Assembly: GCA_001971685.1 (NCBI GenBank)
Contig: CP019326.1
Span: 1-64,000, forward strand
Direction of reading: 5' to 3'
Source: Halomonas sp. 1513
GTDB lineage: Bacteria; Pseudomonadota; Gammaproteobacteria; Pseudomonadales; Halomonadaceae
Length of the DNA stretch: 64,000 bases
This document shows, piece after piece, positions 28,878 through 37,019 of this stretch (position 1 is the stretch's first letter; each line of letters begins with the position of its first letter). The notes under the pieces were generated by a model, which saw nothing but the letters and a program-made list of their open reading frames with translations, was not told the DNA's origin and ran no database searches. The position numbers were made by a program, and so were the translations under genes.

Positions 28878-30257
28878 TTACTGCTTGGGCGTGACCGTAT
28901 CGGCTGCGGCCGCGGTTTCGTCCGCCTCGATGGGCTCACGCGCTGGCTTGCCCGGTAGAATGGCGTCGAGCAGCAGCGCCGCTACCGCCGCCGGCACCAG
29001 GCCCGACTTGAGCAGCAGGCCGGCCTGGCCGGGCATGGTCTCGGAGATGGCTTCCACCGCCGGCAGGCCGATGCCCAGGCTCAGCGATACGGCGATGATC
29101 AGCATCGCGCGCTGATTGAGCTCGCACTCCTGGATGATCTTCAGCCCCGCCGAGGCGATCATGCCGAACATCACCACGCCAGCGCCGCCCAGCACCGCAT
29201 GCGGCATGGCCGCGACCAGGCCGCCGAGCTTGGGGAACAGGCCCATGCAGATCAGCAGAATGCCGCCGATGGTCACCACGTGGCGGCTGACCACGCCGGT
29301 GAGGGTGATCAAGCCGACGTTCTGGGCATAGGCGGTGTTAGGCAAGGTGTTGAAGATCGCCGCGAAGGAGGTGGCCACGCCGTCGGCCATGACGCCGCCG
29401 GAAAGCTCGCGATCCTTGGCCTGGCGGCCGGCGCCGCCGATGGTGATGGCGGAGATGTTGCCGATGGTCTCCAGCCCCACCACGAACATGATCAGGGTCA
29501 TGCCGATGATGGCGGTCAGCTGGAATTCCAGCCCGTACTGCAGCGGCCGGGGAATGGCGAACCAGGCGGCGTCGGCGACGCTGGCGAAGTCCACCATGCC
29601 AAGCAGGATCGCCAGGAGATAGCCGCTGGCCAGGCCCACCAGAATCGAGGCCGCCTTGAGGAAGCCGCGACCGAACTGGTGTACGCCGACGGTCACCACC
29701 AGCACGAAGAAGGCCAGGCCCAGGTTGGTGGGGGAGGCAAAATCTTCCGCTCCCACGCCGCCGGCGGCGTAGTTGAGACCCACCGGCATCAGGGTAATGC
29801 CGATCAACAGCACCACGATGCCGGTGACCACCGGCGAGAACCAGTGGCGGATCTTCTTGAGGAAGGCCCCCAGGCCCACCTGCAGACACCCGGCCACCAG
29901 AGAGGCGCCCAGCACCGCGGGTAAGCCGAAGGTGCCGGCCAGCGGCAGGGCCACCGGCAGGAAGCCGAAGCTGGTGCCCTGGACGATGGGCAAGCGGGCG
30001 CCGATCGGCCCCATGCCGATGGTCTGGACCAGGGTGGCGATCCCGGCGACGAAGAGGGCGACCTGAATCAGGAAGATCTGTTCGCCGGTGGTAGCGCCGA
30101 TCACGCCGGCGATGATGATCGGCGGCGTCACATTGCCGGCGAACATCGCCATAATGTGCTGAATGCCCAGGGGGATCGCCTTGCCGAGCGGCGGCATGGC
30201 GTCGGGATCCTGATTGATGGTGCGTGAGGGACGCTGGCCCTGTTCGAGTTGACTCAT
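28878..30257 (-). CDS. NCS2-family nucleobase:cation symporter, xanthine permease-like
   Basis: The 459-residue inner-membrane protein has the NCS2 fold with about 14 membrane segments. It shows GNVTPPIIIAGVIG near residue 40, the substrate-site segment FVVGLETIGNISAITIGG and QNVGLITLTGVVSR, which corresponds to the QNxGxxxxTG motif of purine permeases. The ending DTVTPKQ is hydrophilic. ATG 30257 is chosen over GTG 30278 because AGAGG lies seven bases upstream. Xanthine or uric acid is the likely substrate from the motif, not proven. It interrupts the ubiH-ubiI pair on the opposite strand and has three repeated TTGTRTAC elements upstream. Confidence 0.85.
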   Translation of the reverse strand: MSQLEQGQRPSRTINQDPDAMPPLGKAIPLGIQHIMAMFAGNVTPPIIIAGVIGATTGEQIFLIQVALFVAGIATLVQTIGMGPIGARLPIVQGTSFGFLPVALPLAGTFGLPAVLGASLVAGCLQVGLGAFLKKIRHWFSPVVTGIVVLLIGITLMPVGLNYAAGGVGAEDFASPTNLGLAFFVLVVTVGVHQFGRGFLKAASILVGLASGYLLAILLGMVDFASVADAAWFAIPRPLQYGLEFQLTAIIGMTLIMFVVGLETIGNISAITIGGAGRQAKDRELSGGVMADGVATSFAAIFNTLPNTAYAQNVGLITLTGVVSRHVVTIGGILLICMGLFPKLGGLVAAMPHAVLGGAGVVMFGMIASAGLKIIQECELNQRAMLIIAVSLSLGIGLPAVEAISETMPGQAGLLLKSGLVPAAVAALLLDAILPGKPAREPIEADETAAAADTVTPKQ

Positions 30258-30283
30258 GAGATAGCCTCTACTGTGCACTGTTT

Positions 30284-30379
30284 TTGTATACTGATAGTGG
30301 GCTCTTTCGACACACTAGCTCCGTTGTTGTGTACACAAAATAGACTTCTGTGAAAAACATTTCCACCCGTTTTGTGTAT
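30284..30379. promoter_or_regulatory. Three spaced TTGTRTAY elements between the permease and ubiI
   Basis: TTGTATAC (30284-30291), the perfect palindrome TTGTGTACACAA (30327-30338) and TTGTGTAT (30372-30379) recur at 43- and 45-base intervals, about four helical turns. They lie in the divergent 197-base gap. Sites for one regulator on one face of the DNA are the natural reading; the regulator is not in the window. Confidence 0.5.
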
Positions 30380-30454
30380 CGCACAGTGCTGACTCGAGTG
30401 CGCTGCGCCGGCGTGAGATACTCGGCGCTCCGGTCAGTCGTCAAGGAGATGCCC

Positions 30455-31669
30455 ATGCAGGCGCAAGTGATCATCGTCGGTGGCGGAATGGTGGGCGCCA
30501 GCCTGGCGGCGCTGCTGGGCCAGGCGGGGCTGGCGGTGACGGTGGTCGACGGGCGGCCGGCCCCACTGCCACAGCCTTATCTTCCGAGCGCTACGCCATC
30601 GCCGCGGGTCAGCGCCCTGACGCCGGTGTCGCAGCGCCTGCTTGAGGGGCTTGGCGTCTGGTCGCGGCTGGCGCGGGTCACGCCCTACGACGGCATGCAG
30701 GTGTGGGATAGCGAGGGCAGCGGCGAGATTCACTTCAGTGCCGACCAGGCCGGGGTGCCTCAGCTGGGCCATATCGTCGAGAACGAGGTGGTGTTGGCAG
30801 CCCTGGCGTCGCGTCTCGGCGAACTGCCGAGCGTCACCCAGCGCTTTGCTGCGCGGGTCACGGGCTGGCGCGAAGGCGCGCCCGGCCACATGCTGACCCT
30901 CGATGACGGCAGCGAATTGACCGCACCGCTGGTGGTGGCCGCCGACGGCGCTCGCTCGCGGCTGCGTGAGCTGGCCGGCATCGAGACCCGCGAGGCCGAC
31001 ACCGGCCAGCGTGCCCTGGTCACCACGGTGCGCGTGGCGCGCAGTCACGCAGGGGTCGCCCGCCAGGTATTTCTCCCCAGCGGCCCGCTGGCGTTTCTAC
31101 CGCTGACGCTCGAGGGCGAGCCACACTACTGCTCGATCGTCTGGTCGACGACACCGGATGAGGCCGAGCGGCTGGCCGGCCTGTCGCGAGGTGCGCTGGG
31201 GGCGGCGCTGTTCGAGGCCTTCGAGGGGCGGCTGGGGGAGGTCGAGGTGATCGACGACGCCATCGATATTGCGCTGGTGCAGCGCCATGCCCGCGACTAC
31301 GTCAAGCCCGGCCTGGCGCTGATCGGCGACGCCGCGCACAGCATCCACCCGCTGGCCGGCCAGGGCGTCAACCTGGGCCTGATGGACGCCGCGGTGCTCG
31401 CCGAGGAGCTGCTCGAGGCGCAGCGCCGCGGTGCAGCGCTCGGCGACCCGCGCATCCTGGCGCGCTACGCTCGGCGGCGGCGCGGCGACAACGCCGCCAT
31501 GCTGGCGCTGATGGATGGCTTCCGGCTGCTGTTCGGCGCCCGCCACCCGGCGCTGACCCTGGCGCGCAACGTCGGCCTCTCCGGCGTCGACCGGCTGACC
31601 CCGCTCAAGCGGCTGCTGATGCGCCAGGCCATCGGCCAGCGCGGCCGCCTGCCCGCGGCCTGCCGCTGA
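30455..31669 (+). CDS. ubiI: UbiH/UbiF/UbiI-family FAD monooxygenase, probably UbiI (VisC)
   Basis: This second aromatic-ring hydroxylase of 404 residues has VIIVGGGMVGASLAALLGQ at residues 5-23, VVAADGARSRLRELAG near 165 and the FAD motif IGDAAHSIHPLAGQGVNLG near 290. It is expected to hydroxylate C5 in ubiquinone synthesis. ATG 30455 has AAGGAG six bases upstream; the frame is open to 30350. In many gammaproteobacteria this gene directly follows ubiH; here it has been separated and needs its own promoter. UbiF is an alternative assignment. Confidence 0.8.
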   Translation: MQAQVIIVGGGMVGASLAALLGQAGLAVTVVDGRPAPLPQPYLPSATPSPRVSALTPVSQRLLEGLGVWSRLARVTPYDGMQVWDSEGSGEIHFSADQAGVPQLGHIVENEVVLAALASRLGELPSVTQRFAARVTGWREGAPGHMLTLDDGSELTAPLVVAADGARSRLRELAGIETREADTGQRALVTTVRVARSHAGVARQVFLPSGPLAFLPLTLEGEPHYCSIVWSTTPDEAERLAGLSRGALGAALFEAFEGRLGEVEVIDDAIDIALVQRHARDYVKPGLALIGDAAHSIHPLAGQGVNLGLMDAAVLAEELLEAQRRGAALGDPRILARYARRRRGDNAAMLALMDGFRLLFGARHPALTLARNVGLSGVDRLTPLKRLLMRQAIGQRGRLPAACR

Positions 31670-31697
31670 GGCGCGCGGCCGCCAGCGCGGCGGCCAG

Positions 31698-32321
31698 CTA
31701 GGCCGTGGCGTGGGTCCAGACCCGCGTCATGGCGTCGAGCTGGCGCGACAGGCGCGACTTGAGCGCCTCCAGGCTCATGGCATCGTCGCTGACGAACTCC
31801 ACGAACATCATGTTGAGGCCGTTGAACAGCAGGTCGCCCAGGGCGTCGCTATCCAGCCGTGGATCGATCTCCCCCTGGGCCTGGCCGCTGGCGAGTAGCG
31901 CCTGCACCTGGGCGCGCAGGCGTTCATCGAGTTGATGGTAGAGCACCCCGTTGGGCGTCAGCGGCGCTTCGATGGAGAGCGCCATGGCGGCGCGCCACAT
32001 CTCCTTGCTCAGGTAGTTGAGCGAGTGGTCGTAGTAGTGGTTGATCAGCGCCTGCAGGGCATCGCGCATACCCGCAGGCGGGCTGGCCAGCAGCGCCTCC
32101 CCGGCGGCCAGCACCTCCTCGACCTCCATGGCGACGATGGCGATCAGGATATCGCCCTTGGTGGCATAGTAGTTGTAGACCGTCCCCACCGAGACCTCGG
32201 CGATCTCGGCAATATCCTCGATGCGCACGTGACGATAGCCGCTGCGGCGAAACAGCAGCATGGACGCCTTGAGGATGCGGCGCTTGCGGTCGGCTTTCTG
32301 GCGTGTACGAAGTCCCGTCAA
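31698..32321 (-). CDS. TetR/AcrR-family transcriptional regulator
   Basis: The 207-residue protein has an N-terminal DNA-binding domain with helix-turn-helix RIEDIAEIAEVSVGTVYNYY (about residues 32-51) after a basic arm RTRQKADRKRR. A helical ligand-binding domain follows. The start is TTG at 32321, with GGAGA six bases upstream; no earlier ATG is in frame, and the next methionine would cut the DNA-binding domain. It is divergent from the ABC transporter operon, whose control it probably exerts through the TTGA/TCAA repeats in the gap. The ligand is unknown. Confidence 0.88.
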   Translation of the reverse strand: MTGLRTRQKADRKRRILKASMLLFRRSGYRHVRIEDIAEIAEVSVGTVYNYYATKGDILIAIVAMEVEEVLAAGEALLASPPAGMRDALQALINHYYDHSLNYLSKEMWRAAMALSIEAPLTPNGVLYHQLDERLRAQVQALLASGQAQGEIDPRLDSDALGDLLFNGLNMMFVEFVSDDAMSLEALKSRLSRQLDAMTRVWTHATA

Positions 32322-32363
32322 TCACCGTCTCCCTGGTGAGCTGAGTAGCGTTTAAAAATATTA

Positions 32364-32389
32364 TTGACGTCAAACTTGAATCTATTCAA
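32364..32389. promoter_or_regulatory. Tandem inverted repeats, probable TetR operator
   Basis: TTGACGTCAA (32364-32373) is a perfect palindrome. TTGAATCTATTCAA (32376-32389) has perfect 6-base arms around CT. Both use the half-site TTGA/TCAA and lie two bases apart in an AT-rich stretch between the divergent TetR gene and transporter operon. TTGACG could also serve as a -35 element for the operon. Confidence 0.55.
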
Positions 32390-32453
32390 TATTTTTTTGA
32401 GCCAGCCAGTGCTCGTCGCTGCCGGCCGCTACCCAACACCGGGAGACAACAAC

Positions 32454-33521
32454 ATGAACAAGATCCGTTTTGCGCAGGCCGCCGGCCTGCCCGCCTGTGC
32501 CCTGTTCGGCCTGGCGGCAATGCCCGCCCAGGCCCAAGATAGCCTCAATGCGCTGGTATGGTGCGACCACACCGATGCCTCGCTGATCGAGCCCTTCGAG
32601 GAGGCCCACGGGGTCACCGTCAATCTGCGCGAGTACGAGGGTACCGGCGCCGCCTTCGCCATGCTCGAGCAGTCGCGGCCCGGCGACTGGGACGTGCTGG
32701 TCATCGATACCATCGACGTGCCGCGGGCCGTCGAAGCGGGCCTGCTGGCCGCGCTGCCGGATGACGAGCTGCCCACCGACGACTTCTTCCCCGAGGTGGT
32801 GATGGCCTCGAGCAACAGCGTCGATGGCACCACCTATGCGGTGACCGAGAAGTTCGGCTACAACACCATCTCCTACAACGCCGACCGGGTCGATCCCGCC
32901 GATCTCGATGATCTGCTGGCCATCTGGTCGGGTGAGAGCGGTTCACGGATCGCCATCTACGACTACTACCTGCCGGTGATCGGCCTGGTGGCGGCGGGCC
33001 TGGGGCTGGATACCCAGGCGCTTACCGCCGAGGACCTGCCGGCGATTCGCGAAGAGCTGTTCAAGATGAAGGCGGCGTCGCGCTCGGTGGGCGAAGTGGT
33101 AGCGAGCCAGACCGCCCTGGCCACCGGCGAGGCGGATATCATCGTCGGCGGTGGCGAATGGTTGACCGCGGTGCTGGCCGAGGAGCAGCCCGAGCTGACC
33201 TGGACGATTCCCGAGCAGGGCGCGGTGCGCTGGTCGCAGTCCATCGCCGTGCTCGAGGAGAGCCAGAATCGCGACCTGGCGGTGGAGTTCGTCAAGTACA
33301 TCGTCAGCCCGGAAGGCCAGGCGGCGCTGGCCACCTCGTCATGCTTCTGGGGCATGCCGGCCAACCAGCGCGCCGGTGAGGTGCTCAGCGACGAACAGAA
33401 ACAGGTGCTGCGCTGGGATGAACAGGACGACTACCTGTCGCGCACTCAGCTGTATCCGGCCCCCGATGCCCAGCTCGACGGCCAGATGCAGGACCTGTGG
33501 CTCGAGATGCTGCAGCACTGA
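32454..33521 (+). CDS. Periplasmic substrate-binding protein, polyamine (PotD/PotF) type
   Basis: The 355-residue protein has a Sec signal peptide (MNKIRFAQAAGLPACALFGL, cleavage after AQA near residue 27). The mature part begins DSLNALVWCDHTDASLIEPF. The two-lobed family-1-like fold of polyamine and putrescine binders is suggested by the flanking permeases and ATPase. A GGGAGA ribosome site precedes ATG 32454; the frame is open to 32364 but starts inside the operator. The substrate is not predicted. It heads an operon of five genes. Confidence 0.85.
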   Translation: MNKIRFAQAAGLPACALFGLAAMPAQAQDSLNALVWCDHTDASLIEPFEEAHGVTVNLREYEGTGAAFAMLEQSRPGDWDVLVIDTIDVPRAVEAGLLAALPDDELPTDDFFPEVVMASSNSVDGTTYAVTEKFGYNTISYNADRVDPADLDDLLAIWSGESGSRIAIYDYYLPVIGLVAAGLGLDTQALTAEDLPAIREELFKMKAASRSVGEVVASQTALATGEADIIVGGGEWLTAVLAEEQPELTWTIPEQGAVRWSQSIAVLEESQNRDLAVEFVKYIVSPEGQAALATSSCFWGMPANQRAGEVLSDEQKQVLRWDEQDDYLSRTQLYPAPDAQLDGQMQDLWLEMLQH

Positions 33522-33523
33522 TC

Positions 33524-34372
33524 ATGGCGATATCCACCACGCTGCGCGGCTGGGGGTTCGTCACCCCGGCCCTGCTCTGGACGCTGGCCTTCTTCGTCGC
33601 GCCTTTCGCCATCATGCTGGCGATGAGCCTGGCGACCCTGGAGGGCCGCGAGCTGATCTGGGGCTTCGATCTGGCCAACTACCGGCGCCTGTTCGGGCAG
33701 TCGTTCCTGGCTGGCGCCATTGTCGTGTCGCTGCAGATCACCCTGACGGTGACGCTGGTGTCGATTCTGCTGGCCTATCCGCTGGCCTGGATCATCGCCT
33801 TCCGGGTGCCGCCGCGCTGGCAGCGACTGGTGCTGCTGCTGGCGATCCTGCCGTTCTGGACCTCCTACGTGGTGCGCTCCTACTCCTGGCTGCTGGTGCT
33901 GTCCCGCGAGGGCATCGTCAACAAGGCGCTGATGTCGCTGGGGGTGATCGCCGAGCCGCTGCAGATGGCCAGCACACGCTTCGCTACGGTGACCGGCTTC
34001 GTGCACTTCTTCGTGATGCTGCTGACGCTGACGATTTTCGCCAACCTGGTGCAGCTATCGCCCAACTACCGGCGAGCGGCCACCGATCTCGGCGCCAGCG
34101 GCTGGCAGGCGTTTCGCCACGTGATTCTGCCGCTGACCCTGCCGGGTATCATGGTCGGGGCCTTCCTGACCTTCGTGCTGTGCATCGGCGACTACATCAC
34201 GCCGCAGATTCTCGGCGGCAACAACGAGCTGACCGTGCCCCAGGTGATCATGGTGCAGCTGGGGCGTCGCGGTGACTTCCCGCTGGCCGCGGCGCTGTCG
34301 ATCGTGCTGATGGGCCTGGTGAGCCTGGCCTATCTGGCCAGCGCGCGCTGGCTACGACTGGATCGGGTGTGA
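33524..34372 (+). CDS. ABC transporter permease, PotB type
   Basis: The 282-residue inner-membrane protein has six predicted helices, the first at about residues 10-32 (FVTPALLWTLAFFVAPFAIM). The cytoplasmic EAA-like loop is in RRAATDLGASGWQAFRHVIL-PLTLPG near residue 190. It follows the binding protein by two bases and overlaps the second permease start region, so the genes are translated as a unit. Confidence 0.88.
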   Translation: MAISTTLRGWGFVTPALLWTLAFFVAPFAIMLAMSLATLEGRELIWGFDLANYRRLFGQSFLAGAIVVSLQITLTVTLVSILLAYPLAWIIAFRVPPRWQRLVLLLAILPFWTSYVVRSYSWLLVLSREGIVNKALMSLGVIAEPLQMASTRFATVTGFVHFFVMLLTLTIFANLVQLSPNYRRAATDLGASGWQAFRHVILPLTLPGIMVGAFLTFVLCIGDYITPQILGGNNELTVPQVIMVQLGRRGDFPLAAALSIVLMGLVSLAYLASARWLRLDRV

Positions 34373-34374
34373 CC

Positions 34375-35145
34375 ATGCGTAGATTGCAGTGGGGCTATCT
34401 GTTCGTGGCCTTCGCCTTCATCTATCTGCCGGTGGCGTCGCTGGTGCTGTTCTCGTTCAAGGACGGCAGCCTGCCGCTGCCGCCCTTCGAGGGGCCGACG
34501 CTGCGCTGGTACGCCGAGGTGTTCGGCGACAGGCGCCTGATGGCGGCGCTGGGCCACTCGCTGATGGTGGCGGTGGGCTCGTCGCTGACCGCCTGCGTCC
34601 TGGGTTTCCTGGCCGCCTACGGCCTGGCCCGCCACGTGCTGCCGGGGTCAGTGTGGCTGCGTGGGCTGCTGATCGCCCCGATGACGGTCAGCTACCTGAT
34701 CGTCGGCCTGGGCCTGCTGATCGTCTTCAATCAGCTCGGCATCGGCCTGTCGCTGTGGGCGGCGGGCATCGGCCACGTGGTGATCAACCTGCCGCTGTGC
34801 TTTGCGATCATCTACGCCTCGATGGGCGCCCAGCAGCAGAATATCGAGCGCGCCGCCCGCGATCTCGGCGCCGGCGAGGTGCGGGTGATTACCCAGGTCA
34901 CGGTGCCGATGCTGGCGCCGGCGATCCTGGCGGCGTTCTTCCTGGCCATGACCCTGAGCTGGGACGAGTTCGTGATCGCCTTCCTGCTGACCCGCTTCGA
35001 GGTGACCCTGCCGGTGGAGATCTGGAGCCTGCTGCGCTCGGGGCTCTCGTCGAAGACCAACGCCATCGGCAGCATCGTGTTTCTCGGCTCCGCCGCCATC
35101 GTGCTGCTACTCGAACTGTTCATCTTCGGAAGGCGCCGCCCATGA
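34375..35145 (+). CDS. ABC transporter permease, PotC type
   Basis: The 256-residue partner permease starts at ATG 34375; GTG 34369, which overlaps the previous stop as GTGA, is an equally good alternative and adds two residues. It begins MRRLQWGYLFVAFAFIYLPV and has the EAA loop RAARDLGAGEVRVITQVTVP near 160. The end overlaps the ATPase ATG by four bases. Confidence 0.87.
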   Translation: MRRLQWGYLFVAFAFIYLPVASLVLFSFKDGSLPLPPFEGPTLRWYAEVFGDRRLMAALGHSLMVAVGSSLTACVLGFLAAYGLARHVLPGSVWLRGLLIAPMTVSYLIVGLGLLIVFNQLGIGLSLWAAGIGHVVINLPLCFAIIYASMGAQQQNIERAARDLGAGEVRVITQVTVPMLAPAILAAFFLAMTLSWDEFVIAFLLTRFEVTLPVEIWSLLRSGLSSKTNAIGSIVFLGSAAIVLLLELFIFGRRRP

Positions 35146-36197
35146 CTGCTCCCATTACCATCGAGTCGCTGTGCCACGACTTTCAGGACTTTCGTGCCCT
35201 GAGCGATATCGCGCTGGAGATCGACGCGGGGGAGTACATCGTGCTGCTCGGCCCGTCGGGCTGCGGCAAGACCACCCTGCTGTCGATCCTCGGCGGCTTC
35301 ATCGTGCCCTCCCGGGGTGCGGTGAAGATCGGCGGGCGCGACATGACCGGGGTGGCGCCGGCCAAGCGGCCCACCACCACCATGTTCCAGGACTATGCGC
35401 TGTTTCCGCACATGACCCTGCGCGACAACGTCGCCTTCGGGCTGCGCATGCGCGGCATGGCCAGGCGCGAGCGCCACGCCCGCGCCGAGCGGCTGCTCGA
35501 GCTGGTCGGGCTGCACGGCGATGCCGGCAAGCGTCCCCACGAGCTGTCCGGCGGCCAGCGCCAGCGGGTGGCGCTGGCGCGGGCGCTGGCGGTGGAGCCG
35601 GATGTGCTGCTGCTCGACGAGCCACTGGGGGCGCTGGATCTCAAGCTGCGCCGCAGCATGCAGGATGAACTCAAGAGCCTGCAGCGCGAGTTCGGCACCA
35701 CCTTCATCCACGTCACCCACGACCAGGAGGAGGCGATGGCCATCGCCGACCGCATCGTGGTGATGAATCGTGGCCGTATCGAGGACGTGGGGCCGCCGGA
35801 GCGGGTTTATCAGCAACCCGCCAGCCTGTTTGCCGCCAACTTCATGGGCGAGACCAACCGCCTCCCGGCCACGCGTGGGCCCCAGGGGCTGGAAACGCCG
35901 TTTGGCCCCCTCGCGGCGCCGCAGGCGCCGAGCGGCGACGGGCCCTTTACCGTCTGCCTGCGTCCCGAGCAGATTCGCAGTGGCACTGACGGCTGGTCGC
36001 TGGGCAGCGCGCGGGTCGGCGATAGCGCCTTCTTCGGCACCCATTTCCGCTGCCATCTACACTGTGAGGATGATGCCGAGACGACCCTGATCGCCCACCT
36101 GCCACCCGAGGTGCAGCCGCAGCCCGGGGCGCGGTTGACGCTGTCGGTGGATCCGGCGCGATTGAGCATCTTCGCTGCCGAGGAGGTGGCCCCATGA
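35142..36197 (+). CDS. ABC transporter ATP-binding protein, PotA type
   Basis: The 351-residue ATPase has Walker A GPSGCGKTTLLS near residue 38, Q-loop FQDYALFPHMTLRDNV, signature LSGGQRQRVALARALA near 138, Walker B VLLLDEPLGALD and the H-loop HVTHDQEEAMAIADR. The C-terminal TOBE-like domain (from about 245, with FTVCLRPEQIRSG) is that of polyamine, iron and maltose-type importers. Its ATG overlaps the previous gene and its stop overlaps the next, both by four bases. Confidence 0.93.
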   Translation: MTAPITIESLCHDFQDFRALSDIALEIDAGEYIVLLGPSGCGKTTLLSILGGFIVPSRGAVKIGGRDMTGVAPAKRPTTTMFQDYALFPHMTLRDNVAFGLRMRGMARRERHARAERLLELVGLHGDAGKRPHELSGGQRQRVALARALAVEPDVLLLDEPLGALDLKLRRSMQDELKSLQREFGTTFIHVTHDQEEAMAIADRIVVMNRGRIEDVGPPERVYQQPASLFAANFMGETNRLPATRGPQGLETPFGPLAAPQAPSGDGPFTVCLRPEQIRSGTDGWSLGSARVGDSAFFGTHFRCHLHCEDDAETTLIAHLPPEVQPQPGARLTLSVDPARLSIFAAEEVAP

Positions 36198-36931
36198 GCC
36201 AGCGTGCCCGCCCCCAGGAGTGGTATGCCACGCGCAGCGTGGGAGACGCCGTTACGCATATCGAAGAGCCCTTCATCCAGGCCTTCTATCGCTGCAATAT
36301 CTGGCATGTGCGCGGCCGCGATCGCGACATGCTGGTCGACAGCGGCATGGGCGTGGTGTCGCTGCGCGAGTGGGTGCCGCTGGTCACCGAGCGGCCGCTG
36401 ACCGCGGTGGCCAGCCATACCCACTTCGACCATATCGGCTGTCACCACGAGTTCGACGAGCGCGTGGTGCATCGCGCCGAGGCGGAGATCCTGGCCCAGC
36501 CCGGGCGTCGCGCCACCCTGGCCGACCCCTACGTCAGCGATGATATCTTCGAGCGGCTGCCCCCCGAGCCCTTCGCCGCCACCACCTACGCGGTCAAGGC
36601 GGCGCCCGCTACCCGGCTGGTGGAGGAGGGTGACGTCATCGATCTCGGCGACCGCGTCTTCGAGGTGATCCATACCCCGGGGCACTCGCCCGGCGGGATC
36701 GCGCTATGGGAGGCGCGCAGCGGCATCCTGTTCTCCGGCGACATCGTCTACGACGGGCCGCTGATCGAGGACACCTACCACGCCAACGCCACCGACTACG
36801 AGCGCTCCATGCGTCGCCTTCTTGAGCTGCCCTTGAGGGTGGTCCACGGCGGCCATTTTCCCAGCTATGGTCGCGAGCGGCATCGCCAGATCATTCGCGG
36901 TTGGCTGGATGGCAAGGCCCGCGGTAGCTGA
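36194..36931 (+). CDS. Metallo-beta-lactamase-fold hydrolase
   Basis: The 245-residue cytoplasmic protein has the dinuclear metal motif SHTHFDHIGCHHEF (HxHxDH) near residue 75. The later ligands are in HTPGHSPGGIALWEA and FSGDIVYDGPLIED, with a final histidine in VVHGGHFPSYG. No signal peptide is seen, so it probably acts on the imported compound, as a lactonase, esterase or amidase. It is translationally coupled to the ABC ATPase by a four-base overlap. A bidirectional hairpin follows. Confidence 0.88.
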   Translation: MSQRARPQEWYATRSVGDAVTHIEEPFIQAFYRCNIWHVRGRDRDMLVDSGMGVVSLREWVPLVTERPLTAVASHTHFDHIGCHHEFDERVVHRAEAEILAQPGRRATLADPYVSDDIFERLPPEPFAATTYAVKAAPATRLVEEGDVIDLGDRVFEVIHTPGHSPGGIALWEARSGILFSGDIVYDGPLIEDTYHANATDYERSMRRLLELPLRVVHGGHFPSYGRERHRQIIRGWLDGKARGS

Positions 36932-36959
36932 GGGGCGCCCACCTCCCATGTAACGCAAC

Positions 36960-36987
36960 GGGGCCTGGCGGTCGACCGCCAGGCCCC
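36960..36987. terminator. Perfect palindromic hairpin between the MBL hydrolase and ctpA
   Basis: The 28 bases form a perfect palindrome: 12-base arms 36960-36971 and 36976-36987 around TCGA. It lies between converging genes. Neither side has a T run, so it is either a weak bidirectional terminator or an RNA-stabilising 3' hairpin. Confidence 0.6.
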
Positions 36988-37019
36988 GGCCGTATTGACG
37001 GCGCGTGATTCCGCGGGGG

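Noticed and set aside
34389..36197. Apparent 602-residue protein including an ABC ATPase
   Set aside because: Only the part from 35142 is real. The upstream section is an out-of-frame reading of the PotC-type permease and is Arg/Gly/Pro-rich noise.
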